Below are positions 20,872-29,405 of a stretch of DNA of 64,000 nt, in pieces (within the stretch, counting starts at the first letter, position 1; each line of letters opens with the position of its first letter). Source of the stretch: Pandoraea apista (GTDB taxonomy: Bacteria > Pseudomonadota > Gammaproteobacteria > Burkholderiales > Burkholderiaceae); assembly GCF_001465595.2 (NCBI RefSeq), contig NZ_CP013481.2:2418001-2482000 (forward strand), in the 5' to 3' direction. The notes below the pieces were generated by a model. That model made no database searches. It saw nothing but the letters and a program-made list of their open reading frames with translations, and was not told where the DNA came from. The translations under genes were made by a program, and so were the position numbers.

Positions 20872-21138
20872 ATGGACGCGAGTCCTTGGCGATATGCTCA
20901 TGCGCATTCCCTTGCCTCAAGCGTCGCGCCCGTCGCGCTTGATCTGTCTAGCCACAGAGAAATATGGGAAGGGAAGAGGGCGGGGCGTTACCGATACCCC
21001 AAAAGAAAAAACCCGGCGCCAGGCCGGGTTCGAAAGGTACTACGTTACCGAGGAGACTGGCTGTCGCTGCATCAACTGTGAGCCACAGCGACAAATTTTC
21101 AAGCGTCCCTGGTGACAGCGCTATCAAAGCGCTATCGA
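20872..21138. other. Intergenic region between lpdA and phasin ends
   Basis: No gene supported; it holds only the 3' regions of the two convergent units and the phasin terminator at 21001-21030. Confidence 0.6.
21001..21030 (-). terminator. Terminator of the phasin gene
   Basis: An 8-bp perfect stem (21010-21017 with 21023-21030). Read leftward, it ends in a T-rich run (the A-rich 21001-21010 on the plus strand). Confidence 0.85.
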
Positions 21139-21699
21139 TTACTTCTTGGCGCTGGCAGCACGCGAAGCCTGAGCCGCAGCCTTCGAGGCAACGTTAGTCG
21201 CGGCGGCAAAATTCGTCTCAGCGATTTCAACGGCTTGCTTGGTTGCCTTCTGCACGCTGTCAAACGCGCTGTTAGCTGCCGACAGGGCCGATTTGGCGAG
21301 CGCAACGGCCGACTCGGAACCTGCCGGGGCGTTCTTGGCCAGGTTGTCGAACAGCGCTTGCACGTTGTGCGAGCCTTCAGCCAATTGGGCTTCGGCCACC
21401 TTGGTCACTTCGGCTTGCGTCGACGAAGCGATTTCATACAGGTGACGGCCGTAAGCAAGTGCCTTTTCGGCAGCCGGCTGAACGAGGTTGGCTTGCAGGG
21501 CGAGCAGTTCTTGCGCGTCCTTCACAGCGAAAGCCTTTTGCGCGGTCGAAGCGGATTCGGCCAGCGATGCCTTGACGGCTTGCAGGTTCAGCTCGACCAG
21601 CTTCTCAACGCCTTCAAAGGCTTTGTTGGTCAGGCCAAACAGGGTTTCAAGGTTGGCTTTGTGGGCGGCAGCGAGTTGCTCGGGGGTCAGAAACGACAT
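21139..21699 (-). CDS. phaP: Phasin (PHA granule-associated protein)
   Basis: A 186-residue helical Ala/Lys/Gln-rich protein without membrane segments. The opening [37 protein letters not shown] is typical of the PhaP/phasin_2 family that coats polyhydroxyalkanoate granules and controls their size and number. The C-terminus is an Ala/Lys tail. AGGAG precedes the ATG. Phasins are usually controlled by PhaR according to granule content; two inverted repeats upstream (21816 and 21871) are candidate operators. No PHA synthase is in the window. Confidence 0.92.
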   Translation of the reverse strand: MSFLTPEQLAAAHKANLETLFGLTNKAFEGVEKLVELNLQAVKASLAESASTAQKAFAVKDAQELLALQANLVQPAAEKALAYGRHLYEIASSTQAEVTKVAEAQLAEGSHNVQALFDNLAKNAPAGSESAVALAKSALSAANSAFDSVQKATKQAVEIAETNFAAATNVASKAAAQASRAASAKK

Positions 21700-22179
21700 G
21701 GCGTTCTCCTATGGTGTCATATACAACATATCGACCCACTCCGTGTTCGCTGGTTGGTTCTCACCTTATGTCGGTGAAAACACGGTTGGGGCCTCTCAAA
21801 TGGATGCGATCTCTTTTGTGCATCGCACAATTGCAAGTGTAGAGATATTTTTGTGAGTGTCAAGTCTTTTTTGTGCGGCGCACCAATTCAACAAAAGCTT
21901 ACAAAATCAAAAGCTTGAGGTTCCTTGATTGGCGAATGACACTGCGTTGCGGCGTATTTTGCGCGTCGCCCGGAAATCCTTGATTGGTGCGGCTTTGCAC
22001 CAGGTTGGCACCCGGCGCACCATGCGTGGCGATGGTACTATCGACGAGTTCCGGCACTGGCGGGACGGTGGCGTGCAAGATTACAACACCTGCTCGAGGG
22101 GGTGGTGTGCGCCCCGTGCGCCGGTGCCGATGTCGTTCAACGCCTTTTTGTGTGCCGCACCCGCCGGCCCTCCGCGTCG
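21700..22179. other. Divergent promoter region, phasin / histone-deacetylase-like gene
   Basis: 480 bp without a supportable gene. The part 21700-21910 is AT-rich and carries two related inverted repeats; the part 21950-22179 is GC-rich and might extend the rightward gene, but shows no conserved-looking protein. Confidence 0.5.
21816..21886. promoter_or_regulatory. Two TTGTGC-N3-GCACAA type inverted repeats upstream of phaP
   Basis: A perfect copy lies at 21816-21830 and an imperfect one (one extra C in the right arm) at 21871-21886, with centres about 55 bp apart. Candidate binding sites for the phasin regulator PhaR or another repressor; assignment is inference. Confidence 0.5.
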
Positions 22180-23121
22180 ATGCAAGCGTTTTACAGCGAC
22201 CATTTCGTCCTGCCGTTGCCGCCGGGGCATCGGTTTCCCATGGAGAAGTATTCCCGTCTGCGCGAACGCGTCGCTGACGAGTTGCCGAACGTCCTCTTGG
22301 CCGAGGCATTGCCCGCCGACGACGTGATGCTGGGGCGCGCCCATTCGTTGGCGTACGTGGCGCGCGTGAGTGCTGGCGAGCTGAATCCGAAAGAGCAGCG
22401 AGATATCGGCTTTCCCTGGTCGCCGCAGATGGTTGAGCGTTCGCGCCGGTCCGCCGGGGCGACGGTGGCCGCCTGCCGCGCGGCGCTCTCCGATGGCGTG
22501 GCCGTAAATCTTGCTGGGGGCACCCATCATGCCTATGCCGATCGCGGCGAAGGGTTCTGCGTATTCAACGACGCCGCCGTCGCCGCCCGCACGATGCAGG
22601 CTGAACTTGGCCCCGGCACGCGTGTTGCGATCATCGATCTCGACGTGCATCAAGGCAACGGCACCGCCGCCATTTTCGAGCACGACCCGAGCGTGTTCAC
22701 GTTGTCGCTCCACGGCGAACACAATTATCCGTTCCATAAGGTGAACGGCGACCTCGATGTGGCATTGCCGGACGGTTGCGGCGACGACGAGTATCTTGTG
22801 GCACTCGGTCACGCGCTCACCGACCTTTTCGCGCAATTCACGCCCTCTCTCGTGATCTATCTCGCCGGGGCCGATCCGTTGGAGAACGATCGGCTCGGTC
22901 GGCTTGCCCTCACGCATGACGGGTTGCTCGCGCGCGACCGTCGCGTGCTGACGGCGTGCGCCGAGCGGGGGCTGCCGGTCGCTATCGCGATGGCCGGCGG
23001 CTACGGGCGCGACATCTCGCAGACGGTCGCCGCGCATTTCGCCACGATCCGCTTGGCCAGCCAATTCCTGCGTGTGAGCCGCCGTGTCCATCACGCGCCG
23101 GCGGGCGGCGTTCTCGTATGA
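22180..23121 (+). CDS. Histone deacetylase family protein (acetylamine amidohydrolase-like)
   Basis: A 313-residue zinc amidohydrolase of the arginase/deacetylase fold. The family motifs are intact: GGTHHAYADRGEGFCVFND (active-site His pair), DLDVHQGNGTA (zinc ligands Asp and His), YLAGADPLENDRLG (third ligand Asp). Bacterial members act on acetylated small molecules such as polyamines or acetoin-related substrates, or on protein lysines; nothing here fixes the substrate. I start at ATG 22180 because MQAFYSDHFVLPLP is the usual N-terminal text. Its TGA overlaps the next ATG by 4 bp. Confidence 0.9.
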   Translation: MQAFYSDHFVLPLPPGHRFPMEKYSRLRERVADELPNVLLAEALPADDVMLGRAHSLAYVARVSAGELNPKEQRDIGFPWSPQMVERSRRSAGATVAACRAALSDGVAVNLAGGTHHAYADRGEGFCVFNDAAVAARTMQAELGPGTRVAIIDLDVHQGNGTAAIFEHDPSVFTLSLHGEHNYPFHKVNGDLDVALPDGCGDDEYLVALGHALTDLFAQFTPSLVIYLAGADPLENDRLGRLALTHDGLLARDRRVLTACAERGLPVAIAMAGGYGRDISQTVAAHFATIRLASQFLRVSRRVHHAPAGGVLV

Positions 23122-24119
23122 GTGAACGTCAGACGACATCGCCGCATCCCGCGCAAACGGCCAGTGCGCCTTCAACGGCAGGCGTTGCCCGTCTCGGGAT
23201 CTGGAGCGCGACCATGCCATGGTGGTTCGTGCTGATCTGGAGCACCGGTTTTATCGTTGCCAAGTACGGCATGCCGAATGCCGAACCGCTCACCTTTCTC
23301 GCACTGCGCTTCGGCGGCACGTTGCTGGTCATGTTGCCCGTTGCATTATTGACGGGCACGCCTTGGCCCGTGCGACGCGTAAGCACGGGCGTGCACGACT
23401 CCGCGAAGCGAATCGACTGGCCGCTCATTGCCCACCTCGCCGTTTCGGGCATTCTGATTCAGGCGGTGTATCTCGGTGGCGTATGGGCTGCGATCAAACA
23501 GGGTGCGCCAGCGGGGCTGGCGGCGCTGATTGTCGGCATCCAGCCATTGTTGACAGCCCTCTTCGCACGCGTGGTCGGCGAGCCGGTTTCGCGCCGGCAG
23601 TGGCTCGGATTGCTGTGCGGATTCGTCGGCGTCGGCCTGGTCGTTGCCAACAAGGTTGGCGTTCGTGGCATCGGTGCTGGGGCGGTGGCGTTGTGTGTCC
23701 TGAGCCTGTTTGCGATCACGGCGGGCACACTCTATCAAAAACGTTTCTGCGCGCATTTCGATCTGCGTGTCGGTACGCTCGTGCAGTTCGGTGCTGCTTT
23801 CCTCGTGACGCTGCCCGCAGCGTTTGCGCTCGAGACCATGCAAGTGCGCTGGAACGCTGAAATGTTCGGCGCGCTCGCGTGGTCGGTGCTGGCGCTGTCG
23901 ATTGGTGCGATTTCCTTGCTGTTCCTGTTGATCCGTCATGGTGCTGCGACCAAGGTGTCCAGCCTCATGTATCTCACGCCCCCGACCACCGCCGTCATGG
24001 CCTGGCTGTTGTTCGGCGAAACGCTGTCTCCGTTGAGCGCAGCCGGAATGGTCGTTGCGGCCCTTGGTGTCGCCCTTGTGATCGAACGGCGCGCGGCGCC
24101 TGCCGCGCCGGCATCCTGA
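23118..24119 (+). CDS. EamA/DMT family transporter
   Basis: A 333-residue inner-membrane protein with about ten hydrophobic segments in two homologous halves, the layout of drug/metabolite exporters (RhaT/EamA). The first helix contains WSTGFIVAKYGMP and the first EamA unit ends near GFVGVGLVVANK; the second ends at ALGVALVIERR. The ATG overlaps the deacetylase stop (ATGA), so the two are translationally coupled; a shared small-molecule substrate is plausible but not shown. Confidence 0.88.
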   Translation: MSERQTTSPHPAQTASAPSTAGVARLGIWSATMPWWFVLIWSTGFIVAKYGMPNAEPLTFLALRFGGTLLVMLPVALLTGTPWPVRRVSTGVHDSAKRIDWPLIAHLAVSGILIQAVYLGGVWAAIKQGAPAGLAALIVGIQPLLTALFARVVGEPVSRRQWLGLLCGFVGVGLVVANKVGVRGIGAGAVALCVLSLFAITAGTLYQKRFCAHFDLRVGTLVQFGAAFLVTLPAAFALETMQVRWNAEMFGALAWSVLALSIGAISLLFLLIRHGAATKVSSLMYLTPPTTAVMAWLLFGETLSPLSAAGMVVAALGVALVIERRAAPAAPAS

Positions 24120-24164
24120 GGCCGATACCGACTTTCTTTCATCGATTGCCGCGAGCCCAAGTCC

Positions 24165-24983
24165 ATGAAACCAGAACACCCGCGTGCGCAAGCCGCTCAA
24201 CCCTCGCAAGGTAGCAACGCCGCGACGTCCGGCCTGCCTATGCAGCAACCCCTGGCTGGGGAAAGTACCCATCGACCGGTTGTCAACGATAACGCCGCGT
24301 TGCGCGTGGAATATGTTGACGAGGCGATTCGCAGCCGACGCTCGATTCGTGCTTACCTGCCAACACCTGTGCCGGAGTCGACCGTGGCGGACATTCTCTC
24401 GGTGGCGTCGCGTGCGCCTTCGGGCAGCAACATCCAGCCGTGGCAAACCTACGTGCTGACGGGAGGCGCGCTGAAGTCGCTCACGACGCGATTGCTGGAC
24501 GCGTTTAACGACCCGGCGCAGCGGTTGATGCACCAGGAAGAGTACGCATACTACCCGCGCGAGTGGAGTGAGCCCTATCAGGCAAGGCGTCGCAAGGTGG
24601 GTTGGGATTTGTACAGCTTGCTGGGCATCGGGCGCGCGGACAAGGAACGCATGCATGGGCAGCACGCACGCAATTTCACGTTCTTCGATGCGCCGGTAGG
24701 GTTGATCTTTACGATCGACCGGCATCTGGAGCAGGGCAGTTGGCTCGACTATGGCATGTTCCTGCAAAGCGTGATGGTGGCGGCGCGGGCGCGCGGGCTC
24801 GATACCTGTGCACAAGCGGCCTTTGCCACGTTCCATCAGGTGATTGCTGCGGAATTGCGGTTGCCGGAAACACGGATGGTGGTATGCGGCATGGCATTGG
24901 GTCATGCCGATCCAGAGGCGGTCGAAAACCGGCTCGTTACCGAGCGCGCGCCCCTGAGCGAGTGGGCGCATTTTTTGAATTAA
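24165..24983 (+). CDS. Nitroreductase family protein
   Basis: A 272-residue FMN-dependent oxidoreductase. The core starts after a roughly 45-residue extension with AIRSRRSIRAYLPTPVPE, continues with SRAPSGSNIQPW (FMN-phosphate contacts) and ends with VVCGMALGHADPEA. Such enzymes reduce nitro groups or quinones with NAD(P)H, or act as flavin reductases; substrate unknown. The variable N-terminal extension may be partly untranslated. It lies 45 bp after the EamA stop and may be co-transcribed. Confidence 0.9.
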   Translation: MKPEHPRAQAAQPSQGSNAATSGLPMQQPLAGESTHRPVVNDNAALRVEYVDEAIRSRRSIRAYLPTPVPESTVADILSVASRAPSGSNIQPWQTYVLTGGALKSLTTRLLDAFNDPAQRLMHQEEYAYYPREWSEPYQARRRKVGWDLYSLLGIGRADKERMHGQHARNFTFFDAPVGLIFTIDRHLEQGSWLDYGMFLQSVMVAARARGLDTCAQAAFATFHQVIAAELRLPETRMVVCGMALGHADPEAVENRLVTERAPLSEWAHFLN

Positions 24984-25170
24984 CGTATATCAAGAGGTTG
25001 GCGTAATTTGGCAATTTGTGGCGGTTGTGCAGTTTTCGCGTTGCGCTGCACAAAACTGCCAGATGCCGGTTTAAGTATTTCAGCTAAGTCATTCATATTG
25101 CTTATTTTTTCGGAAGTTACTAAACTTCTCCCAACCTCGTTGCCTGCCAACCTCACGCTACCCCCAATTT

Positions 25171-26436
25171 ATGTTCGCGATCACGACTCTTGCGCGTCTG
25201 TGCCGCTCCCGCCTCTGGGGTGCTGCCGTCGTGGCGATTTCGCTCGCCGCCGGTGCCCCGGCAGTCACTTACGCCGCTGGTAAGACGAGCGAATGCTCGC
25301 CCAAGACGGCCAAGACTGCTGCCCAGAAGCGCGCATGTGCCAATCCCAAAGCGGCGACATCCGCCGCTTCCAAATCCGGTGCCAAACGCGCCACTGCCAC
25401 GACCGCTGCTCGCGATAGCAAGAGCGTGAAGACTGGCGGCAAAGCCCGTAAGCTGGCCACCGTCGACGACGACGGACCCGCAGCCAAGCGAGTCGCCGTC
25501 AAACGCGTCGTCTACAAGAACGGAAAGCGTCGCGTCGTTACGTCGTATCGCACCGTGAACTTTGCGCCGCAGGCACCGGAACGTCTGTCGGCAGGTCGTG
25601 CGTTCGGTCTGCATGAAACGCCCGATGCCCTGGCGCTGCGCTCGTCCGTCGCTTACGTGGTCGACGAGCGTACTGGCGAATCGTTGTTCGACAAGAACTC
25701 GCAAGCGGTACTGCCGATTGCCTCGATCTCTAAGCTGATGACGGCGATGGTGTCGCTCGATGCCGGTATCCCGATGACGGACGTCATGGAAGTGACGGAC
25801 GAAGATCGCGATTACGAAAAGGGCACGGGCTCGCGCTTGTCAGTGGGTTCGCGTCTGTCGCGCGAAGACATGTTGCACATTGCGCTGATGTCGTCGGAGA
25901 ATCGCGCGGCGGCTGCACTGTCGCGTTACTTCCCGGGCGGCCGTCCCGCGTTCCTGGCGGCGATGAACCGCAAGGCGAAGCAACTCGGCATGAACGACAC
26001 GCACTTCAATGACCCGACGGGTCTGTCGAGCCAGAATGTGTCGAGCGCGCGTGATCTCGTGAAGATGGTCAAGGCCGCTTATCAGTACCCATTGATTCGC
26101 CGTTTCTCGACGGATTCCAATTACGACGTCAATACCGGCCGCCGTGAATTGCACTACGTCAGCACGAATCATCTTATCGGTCATCCGGGCTGGGAAATCG
26201 GCTTGCAGAAAACGGGCTACATCAATGAGGCAGGTCAATGCCTCGTGATGCAGGCCAACGTTGAGGGCCGTCCCGTGATCATGATTCTGCTCGATTCGAC
26301 GGGCAAGTATTCGCGCTTCGCCGATGCCACGCGTGTTCGCAAGTGGCTGCTCGAAGGCGGTGGCGCTACGCCGCAACGCACCGCAGGCACGACACCGACG
26401 GCACAGGTGGCAACCAACAGCGGACACGCGCTGTAA
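25171..26436 (+). CDS. pbpG: D-alanyl-D-alanine endopeptidase, PBP7 type
   Basis: A low-molecular-weight penicillin-binding protein that hydrolyses peptidoglycan cross-bridges in the periplasm. An N-terminal signal peptide (ending near TYAAGK) is followed by an unusual roughly 80-residue Lys/Ala/Thr-rich basic linker (residues about 36-115). Then comes the S11 peptidase domain with SISK (Ser185, Lys188), SEN (Ser242-Asn244) and KTG (347-349), all three catalytic motifs intact. The 421-residue length exceeds E. coli PbpG because of the linker. Monocistronic with its own terminator. Confidence 0.92.
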   Translation: MFAITTLARLCRSRLWGAAVVAISLAAGAPAVTYAAGKTSECSPKTAKTAAQKRACANPKAATSAASKSGAKRATATTAARDSKSVKTGGKARKLATVDDDGPAAKRVAVKRVVYKNGKRRVVTSYRTVNFAPQAPERLSAGRAFGLHETPDALALRSSVAYVVDERTGESLFDKNSQAVLPIASISKLMTAMVSLDAGIPMTDVMEVTDEDRDYEKGTGSRLSVGSRLSREDMLHIALMSSENRAAAALSRYFPGGRPAFLAAMNRKAKQLGMNDTHFNDPTGLSSQNVSSARDLVKMVKAAYQYPLIRRFSTDSNYDVNTGRRELHYVSTNHLIGHPGWEIGLQKTGYINEAGQCLVMQANVEGRPVIMILLDSTGKYSRFADATRVRKWLLEGGGATPQRTAGTTPTAQVATNSGHAL

Positions 26437-26469
26437 GTCGCCGCTGTCGGGCGTTATCAACGCCCAAGC

Positions 26470-26498
26470 AAAAGGCGCTCCCTCGGGAGCGCCTTTTT
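26470..26498 (+). terminator. Terminator of pbpG
   Basis: A GC-rich perfect stem (AAAAGGCGCTCCC with its complement) closes on a short loop and ends in TTTTTG. Confidence 0.92.
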
Positions 26499-26639
26499 GT
26501 TTTCCGCCGGCGTATTCGCAACGGTTAATGCCTGTGCTGTGCCGGCATCTGCCACCCTGCGTGATTCACGAGGGCGGCCGACATTACCTCCAACGCAGAA
26601 ATGCCGGCCGGCTTGACCATCTGCCGGGGGAGCCTCAAA

Positions 26640-27467
26640 TCACTCGGCTGCGGCGATCTGCGACAGGTTGCCACTCGTGTCCGGATTCGGCGAGTGAAAG
26701 CCGAGCGACGCTGAAATGAGCAACGCCGTCTCGTTCAGATTGGCGAGCCATGCGTCCTGCAAGCGGTCGGCGGGGGCGGAAAGGGAGAGCCCGGCAACGA
26801 GCTTACCGCTATCGTCGTAGATTCCCGCCGCAATGCACCGCACGCCCAGCTCGAGTTCCTCGTTATCGCGGGCATAGCCCGACTTGCGCACGTGGTTCAG
26901 TTCGCGCTCGAGCTTTTGCAGATCGGTAATGCTGTTGCGCGTATGCCCAGACAGCCCGGTACGCGTAGCGTAGGCACGCACGCGAGAGGCTTCGTCCGCA
27001 GCGAGGAAGAGCTTGCCGACAGACGTGAGATGCAAGGGCGCGTGCCCGCCAATGGCGCGTACGACCTGCATGCCCGAGCGCTCGCTGTAGGCGCGTTCGA
27101 TGTAGACGATTTCATCGCCCTGACGTACCGACAGGTTGACCGTTTGGCCGGTGATACGGTGCAGGCCACGCATCGGCGTGAGGGCGGCGTCGCGCACTGA
27201 CAGACGGGCTTTGACCAGATTGCCGAGTTCGAGCAGGCGCATGCCGAGACGGTAGGTTCCCGGGTCGCAACGATCGACAAAACGGCAAGCCACCATGTCG
27301 TTCAGAATGCGGTGCGCGGTCGACGGATGAAGTTCGGTGGCTTGCGCCAATTCCTTGAGACTGACGGGATCGGCATGGCCGGCAAGTGCATCGAGCAGAC
27401 GCATCATGCGCTCGATCACCTGAATGGACGTGCGCGACTCCGCGCCTTGACTACTTTCGTCTTTCAT
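26640..27467 (-). CDS. IclR family transcriptional regulator
   Basis: A 275-residue regulator with an N-terminal winged helix (LKELAQATELHPSTAHRILNDMV) and a C-terminal effector-binding GAF-like domain ending in the family text LGVRCIAAGIYDDSGKLVAGLSLSAPADR. IclR proteins usually sit divergent from the catabolic operon they control. Here the nearest such operon is lutAB at 29406, but an unrelated gene intervenes. An AT-rich promoter zone lies at 27480-27530. Confidence 0.93.
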   Translation of the reverse strand: MKDESSQGAESRTSIQVIERMMRLLDALAGHADPVSLKELAQATELHPSTAHRILNDMVACRFVDRCDPGTYRLGMRLLELGNLVKARLSVRDAALTPMRGLHRITGQTVNLSVRQGDEIVYIERAYSERSGMQVVRAIGGHAPLHLTSVGKLFLAADEASRVRAYATRTGLSGHTRNSITDLQKLERELNHVRKSGYARDNEELELGVRCIAAGIYDDSGKLVAGLSLSAPADRLQDAWLANLNETALLISASLGFHSPNPDTSGNLSQIAAAE

Positions 27468-27771
27468 GGGGTAGGGCCGAGTTTCGTATAGGGTCGATTC
27501 TATATCATATTGTGAAAAATTCGCAGGCTTCGCGTAGAGGAGTTATGCGAAAAATCCGGCCCGCCAATGAGGGCCGGCAAGCCAAGGCTGCCTTGTCCGG
27601 CGAGTTGGGAGCGTCGTGACGGGCGTGCCACGGGAAAGCGTTGCTGCCGCAGTAACCGCCGACCGAAACCGAAAGTGGTCTTCCGCTTCCGTGCCTATCA
27701 TTCCCTTGCCATTTAATTCGGTGTCCGGCCGGTTCGGACGTTTCGGCGGCACCATAAAGGAGGCGCTGGGA
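27468..27771. other. Intergenic region between iclR and the repeat-protein gene
   Basis: The first 60 bp are AT-rich (around 27490-27530) and should hold the iclR promoter. The rest could be the N-terminal extension of the next gene from a GTG at 27616, but lacks a ribosome site there. No clear operator was recognised. Confidence 0.45.
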
Positions 27772-29295
27772 ATGTATGGGTATGTTTATGCGCCGGCGGC
27801 GCCATTGCCGCGAGGGAAGTGTGAACTGAAGCACAAGGCCGCCACAAGCGGAGCGTCGATTGCCGAGAAGCACGCGGAAATCGTCCGGCAGTTTCAGCAG
27901 ATCGCAAATACAAAGGCGCAGTTGGGGTTGGGCAGCGAGTCGATCACCAGGCTGGAGAGCGCATTTTTTTCGACGTACAGAAAGGCGACCTCGGGCTACT
28001 GGGGGGGCGGCCTTTGGGATGGGTTTTACCGTTACGCATCCAATCCCGGTCGTCAGGGCTTGTACTTCCTGGTAGGCGAGCAGTTGAACGACCGCGATAT
28101 CGAACGCCTCACGCCGTCTGCCCGGCGGTTTTCGATGATCCTCGGGCATTTATCGGACGCCTTGCGTAAGGAGGAGGAGATCCTGCGCAAATGTGGCGAG
28201 GTGACTGTGCGCTCGGCGGCGTTCCGGAGTGCGACTTTCGAAGACATCAATTCGGAAAGGGCCGAATACGCGAAGATCGGGGCCGAATGCATGGAGGTTC
28301 TGGCCGAAATCGAGCAGTGTCTGGGGGATGTGCGCGAGACGATCCGGTGCGGATCCAAGGAGGTGTGGCCGGAGAGGAAACACTTCGGCAAGCGCTTTGC
28401 GCTCTCGGCGGCCCTTTACTGCATTGCCGGCGGCATTGCGGTCGCGGGACTGATTGCGTCGAGCGGCGCCCTCGCTGTTGTCGCGGTGGTTCTGACGATG
28501 TTGATTCGTGTCGTCAGTCTGGGAAGTATTCGCGGGTTTGACCGTGAGCGTGGGTGGAAGTCTGTTGAAAGTCTGTTGGCGAATACCAAGCAATTCATTG
28601 AAACGGAGGGGACAACGATGAGAACATATTTGGATATCAGCGACCGGCGTGCCGCGCTGGCACGTGAGGACATGATGTGGAATCTGCTGACGGACGTGAG
28701 GGCTCAGACACAGGGCCTCAATGGTCAGGTCAGCGCCATGGCGGAGCAATTCCATAGTATCGCTTCCGGCCTGGACTCAATGCGGAGCGATGTCGGGCAG
28801 CAGTTTCAGACAGTCGAGCGGCGCTTCGATACATTGGTCGGACAGCAGAGTCAGGCAGTCGAGCGGCGCTTCGATACATTGGTCGGGCAGCAGTGTCAGG
28901 CAGCCGAGCGGCGCTTCGGTACATTGGTCGGGCAGCAGAGTCAGGCAGCCGAGCGGCGCTTCGATGCATTGGTCGGGCAGCAGTGTCAGGCAGTCGAGCG
29001 GCGCTTCGATGCATTGGTCGGGCAGCAATGTCAGACAGTCGAGCGGCGCTTCGATACGTTGGAAAGCGGCCTCGATGCGACGATGACAGCGGGCTTTCGT
29101 GGCGTTGAAAGCAAGCTCGGCGATTTCAAAAGTGATCTCCAGCGTTTGTCGCGAGTGCAGGAAGAGATGTCGGCGCGACTGGCATCTGCGATGCCGATGA
29201 CAACCCCCAGGCAGGCGTCGCCCAGCAACAGGCCGGTGCCCGAGCGCGCGAACTCCTGGAGTCCATATACACATGCCAGCGCTCGCAGGGCTTGA
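27772..29295 (+). CDS. Unrecognised membrane protein with six 15-residue repeats
   Basis: A 507-residue protein I cannot assign to a family. Seen in it: a soluble N-terminal helical region (1-200), a hydrophobic hairpin of two likely membrane segments (about 209-250), a helical connector, then six tandem 15-residue units (343-432) of consensus QQxQxVERRFDTLVG. A further helical part and a Pro/Ser-rich C-terminus follow. The third repeat position is Phe, Ser, Cys, Ser, Cys, Cys. A single chain of amphipathic helix or coiled coil is likely. AGGAGG 9 bp before ATG 27772 decides the start. It sits between an IclR gene and lutA, unlike the usual adjacency. Confidence 0.75.
   Translation: MYGYVYAPAAPLPRGKCELKHKAATSGASIAEKHAEIVRQFQQIANTKAQLGLGSESITRLESAFFSTYRKATSGYWGGGLWDGFYRYASNPGRQGLYFLVGEQLNDRDIERLTPSARRFSMILGHLSDALRKEEEILRKCGEVTVRSAAFRSATFEDINSERAEYAKIGAECMEVLAEIEQCLGDVRETIRCGSKEVWPERKHFGKRFALSAALYCIAGGIAVAGLIASSGALAVVAVVLTMLIRVVSLGSIRGFDRERGWKSVESLLANTKQFIETEGTTMRTYLDISDRRAALAREDMMWNLLTDVRAQTQGLNGQVSAMAEQFHSIASGLDSMRSDVGQQFQTVERRFDTLVGQQSQAVERRFDTLVGQQCQAAERRFGTLVGQQSQAAERRFDALVGQQCQAVERRFDALVGQQCQTVERRFDTLESGLDATMTAGFRGVESKLGDFKSDLQRLSRVQEEMSARLASAMPMTTPRQASPSNRPVPERANSWSPYTHASARRA
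28798..29067 (+). repeat. Six tandem 45-bp repeats (in-frame)
   Basis: Units start at 28798, 28843, 28888, 28933, 28978 and 29023, each 45 bp with no length variation. Adjacent copies differ by only a few bases, so the array looks recently amplified or homogenised, and copy number could vary between strains. Confidence 0.95.
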
Positions 29296-29341
29296 TGGGC
29301 GGTGAACGTCTGCACGCCTCGCTGCGATATGCGGGAATCCA

Positions 29342-29373
29342 CGCTGGGCCGGTCGGGCCCAGCGACTTATAAT
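29342..29373 (+). promoter_or_regulatory. Palindrome and -10 element upstream of lutA
   Basis: A 9-bp perfect inverted repeat (29342-29350 with 29356-29364) is directly followed by TATAAT at 29368-29373, 33 bp before the lutA start. It may be an operator, for instance for the IclR protein, or the 3' hairpin of the repeat-protein mRNA; it has no T run. Confidence 0.5.
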
Positions 29374-29405
29374 GGCGCATTATTCCCGAATAGAGGATTC
29401 CCCCA

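Noticed and set aside
18886..20907. Long leftward open frame opposite lpdA
   Set aside because: Same antisense effect; the protein is Arg/His/Leu-rich with no recognisable domain.
28798..29067. CRISPR array
   Set aside because: The repeats are contiguous 45-bp coding units with no spacers and preserve one reading frame.
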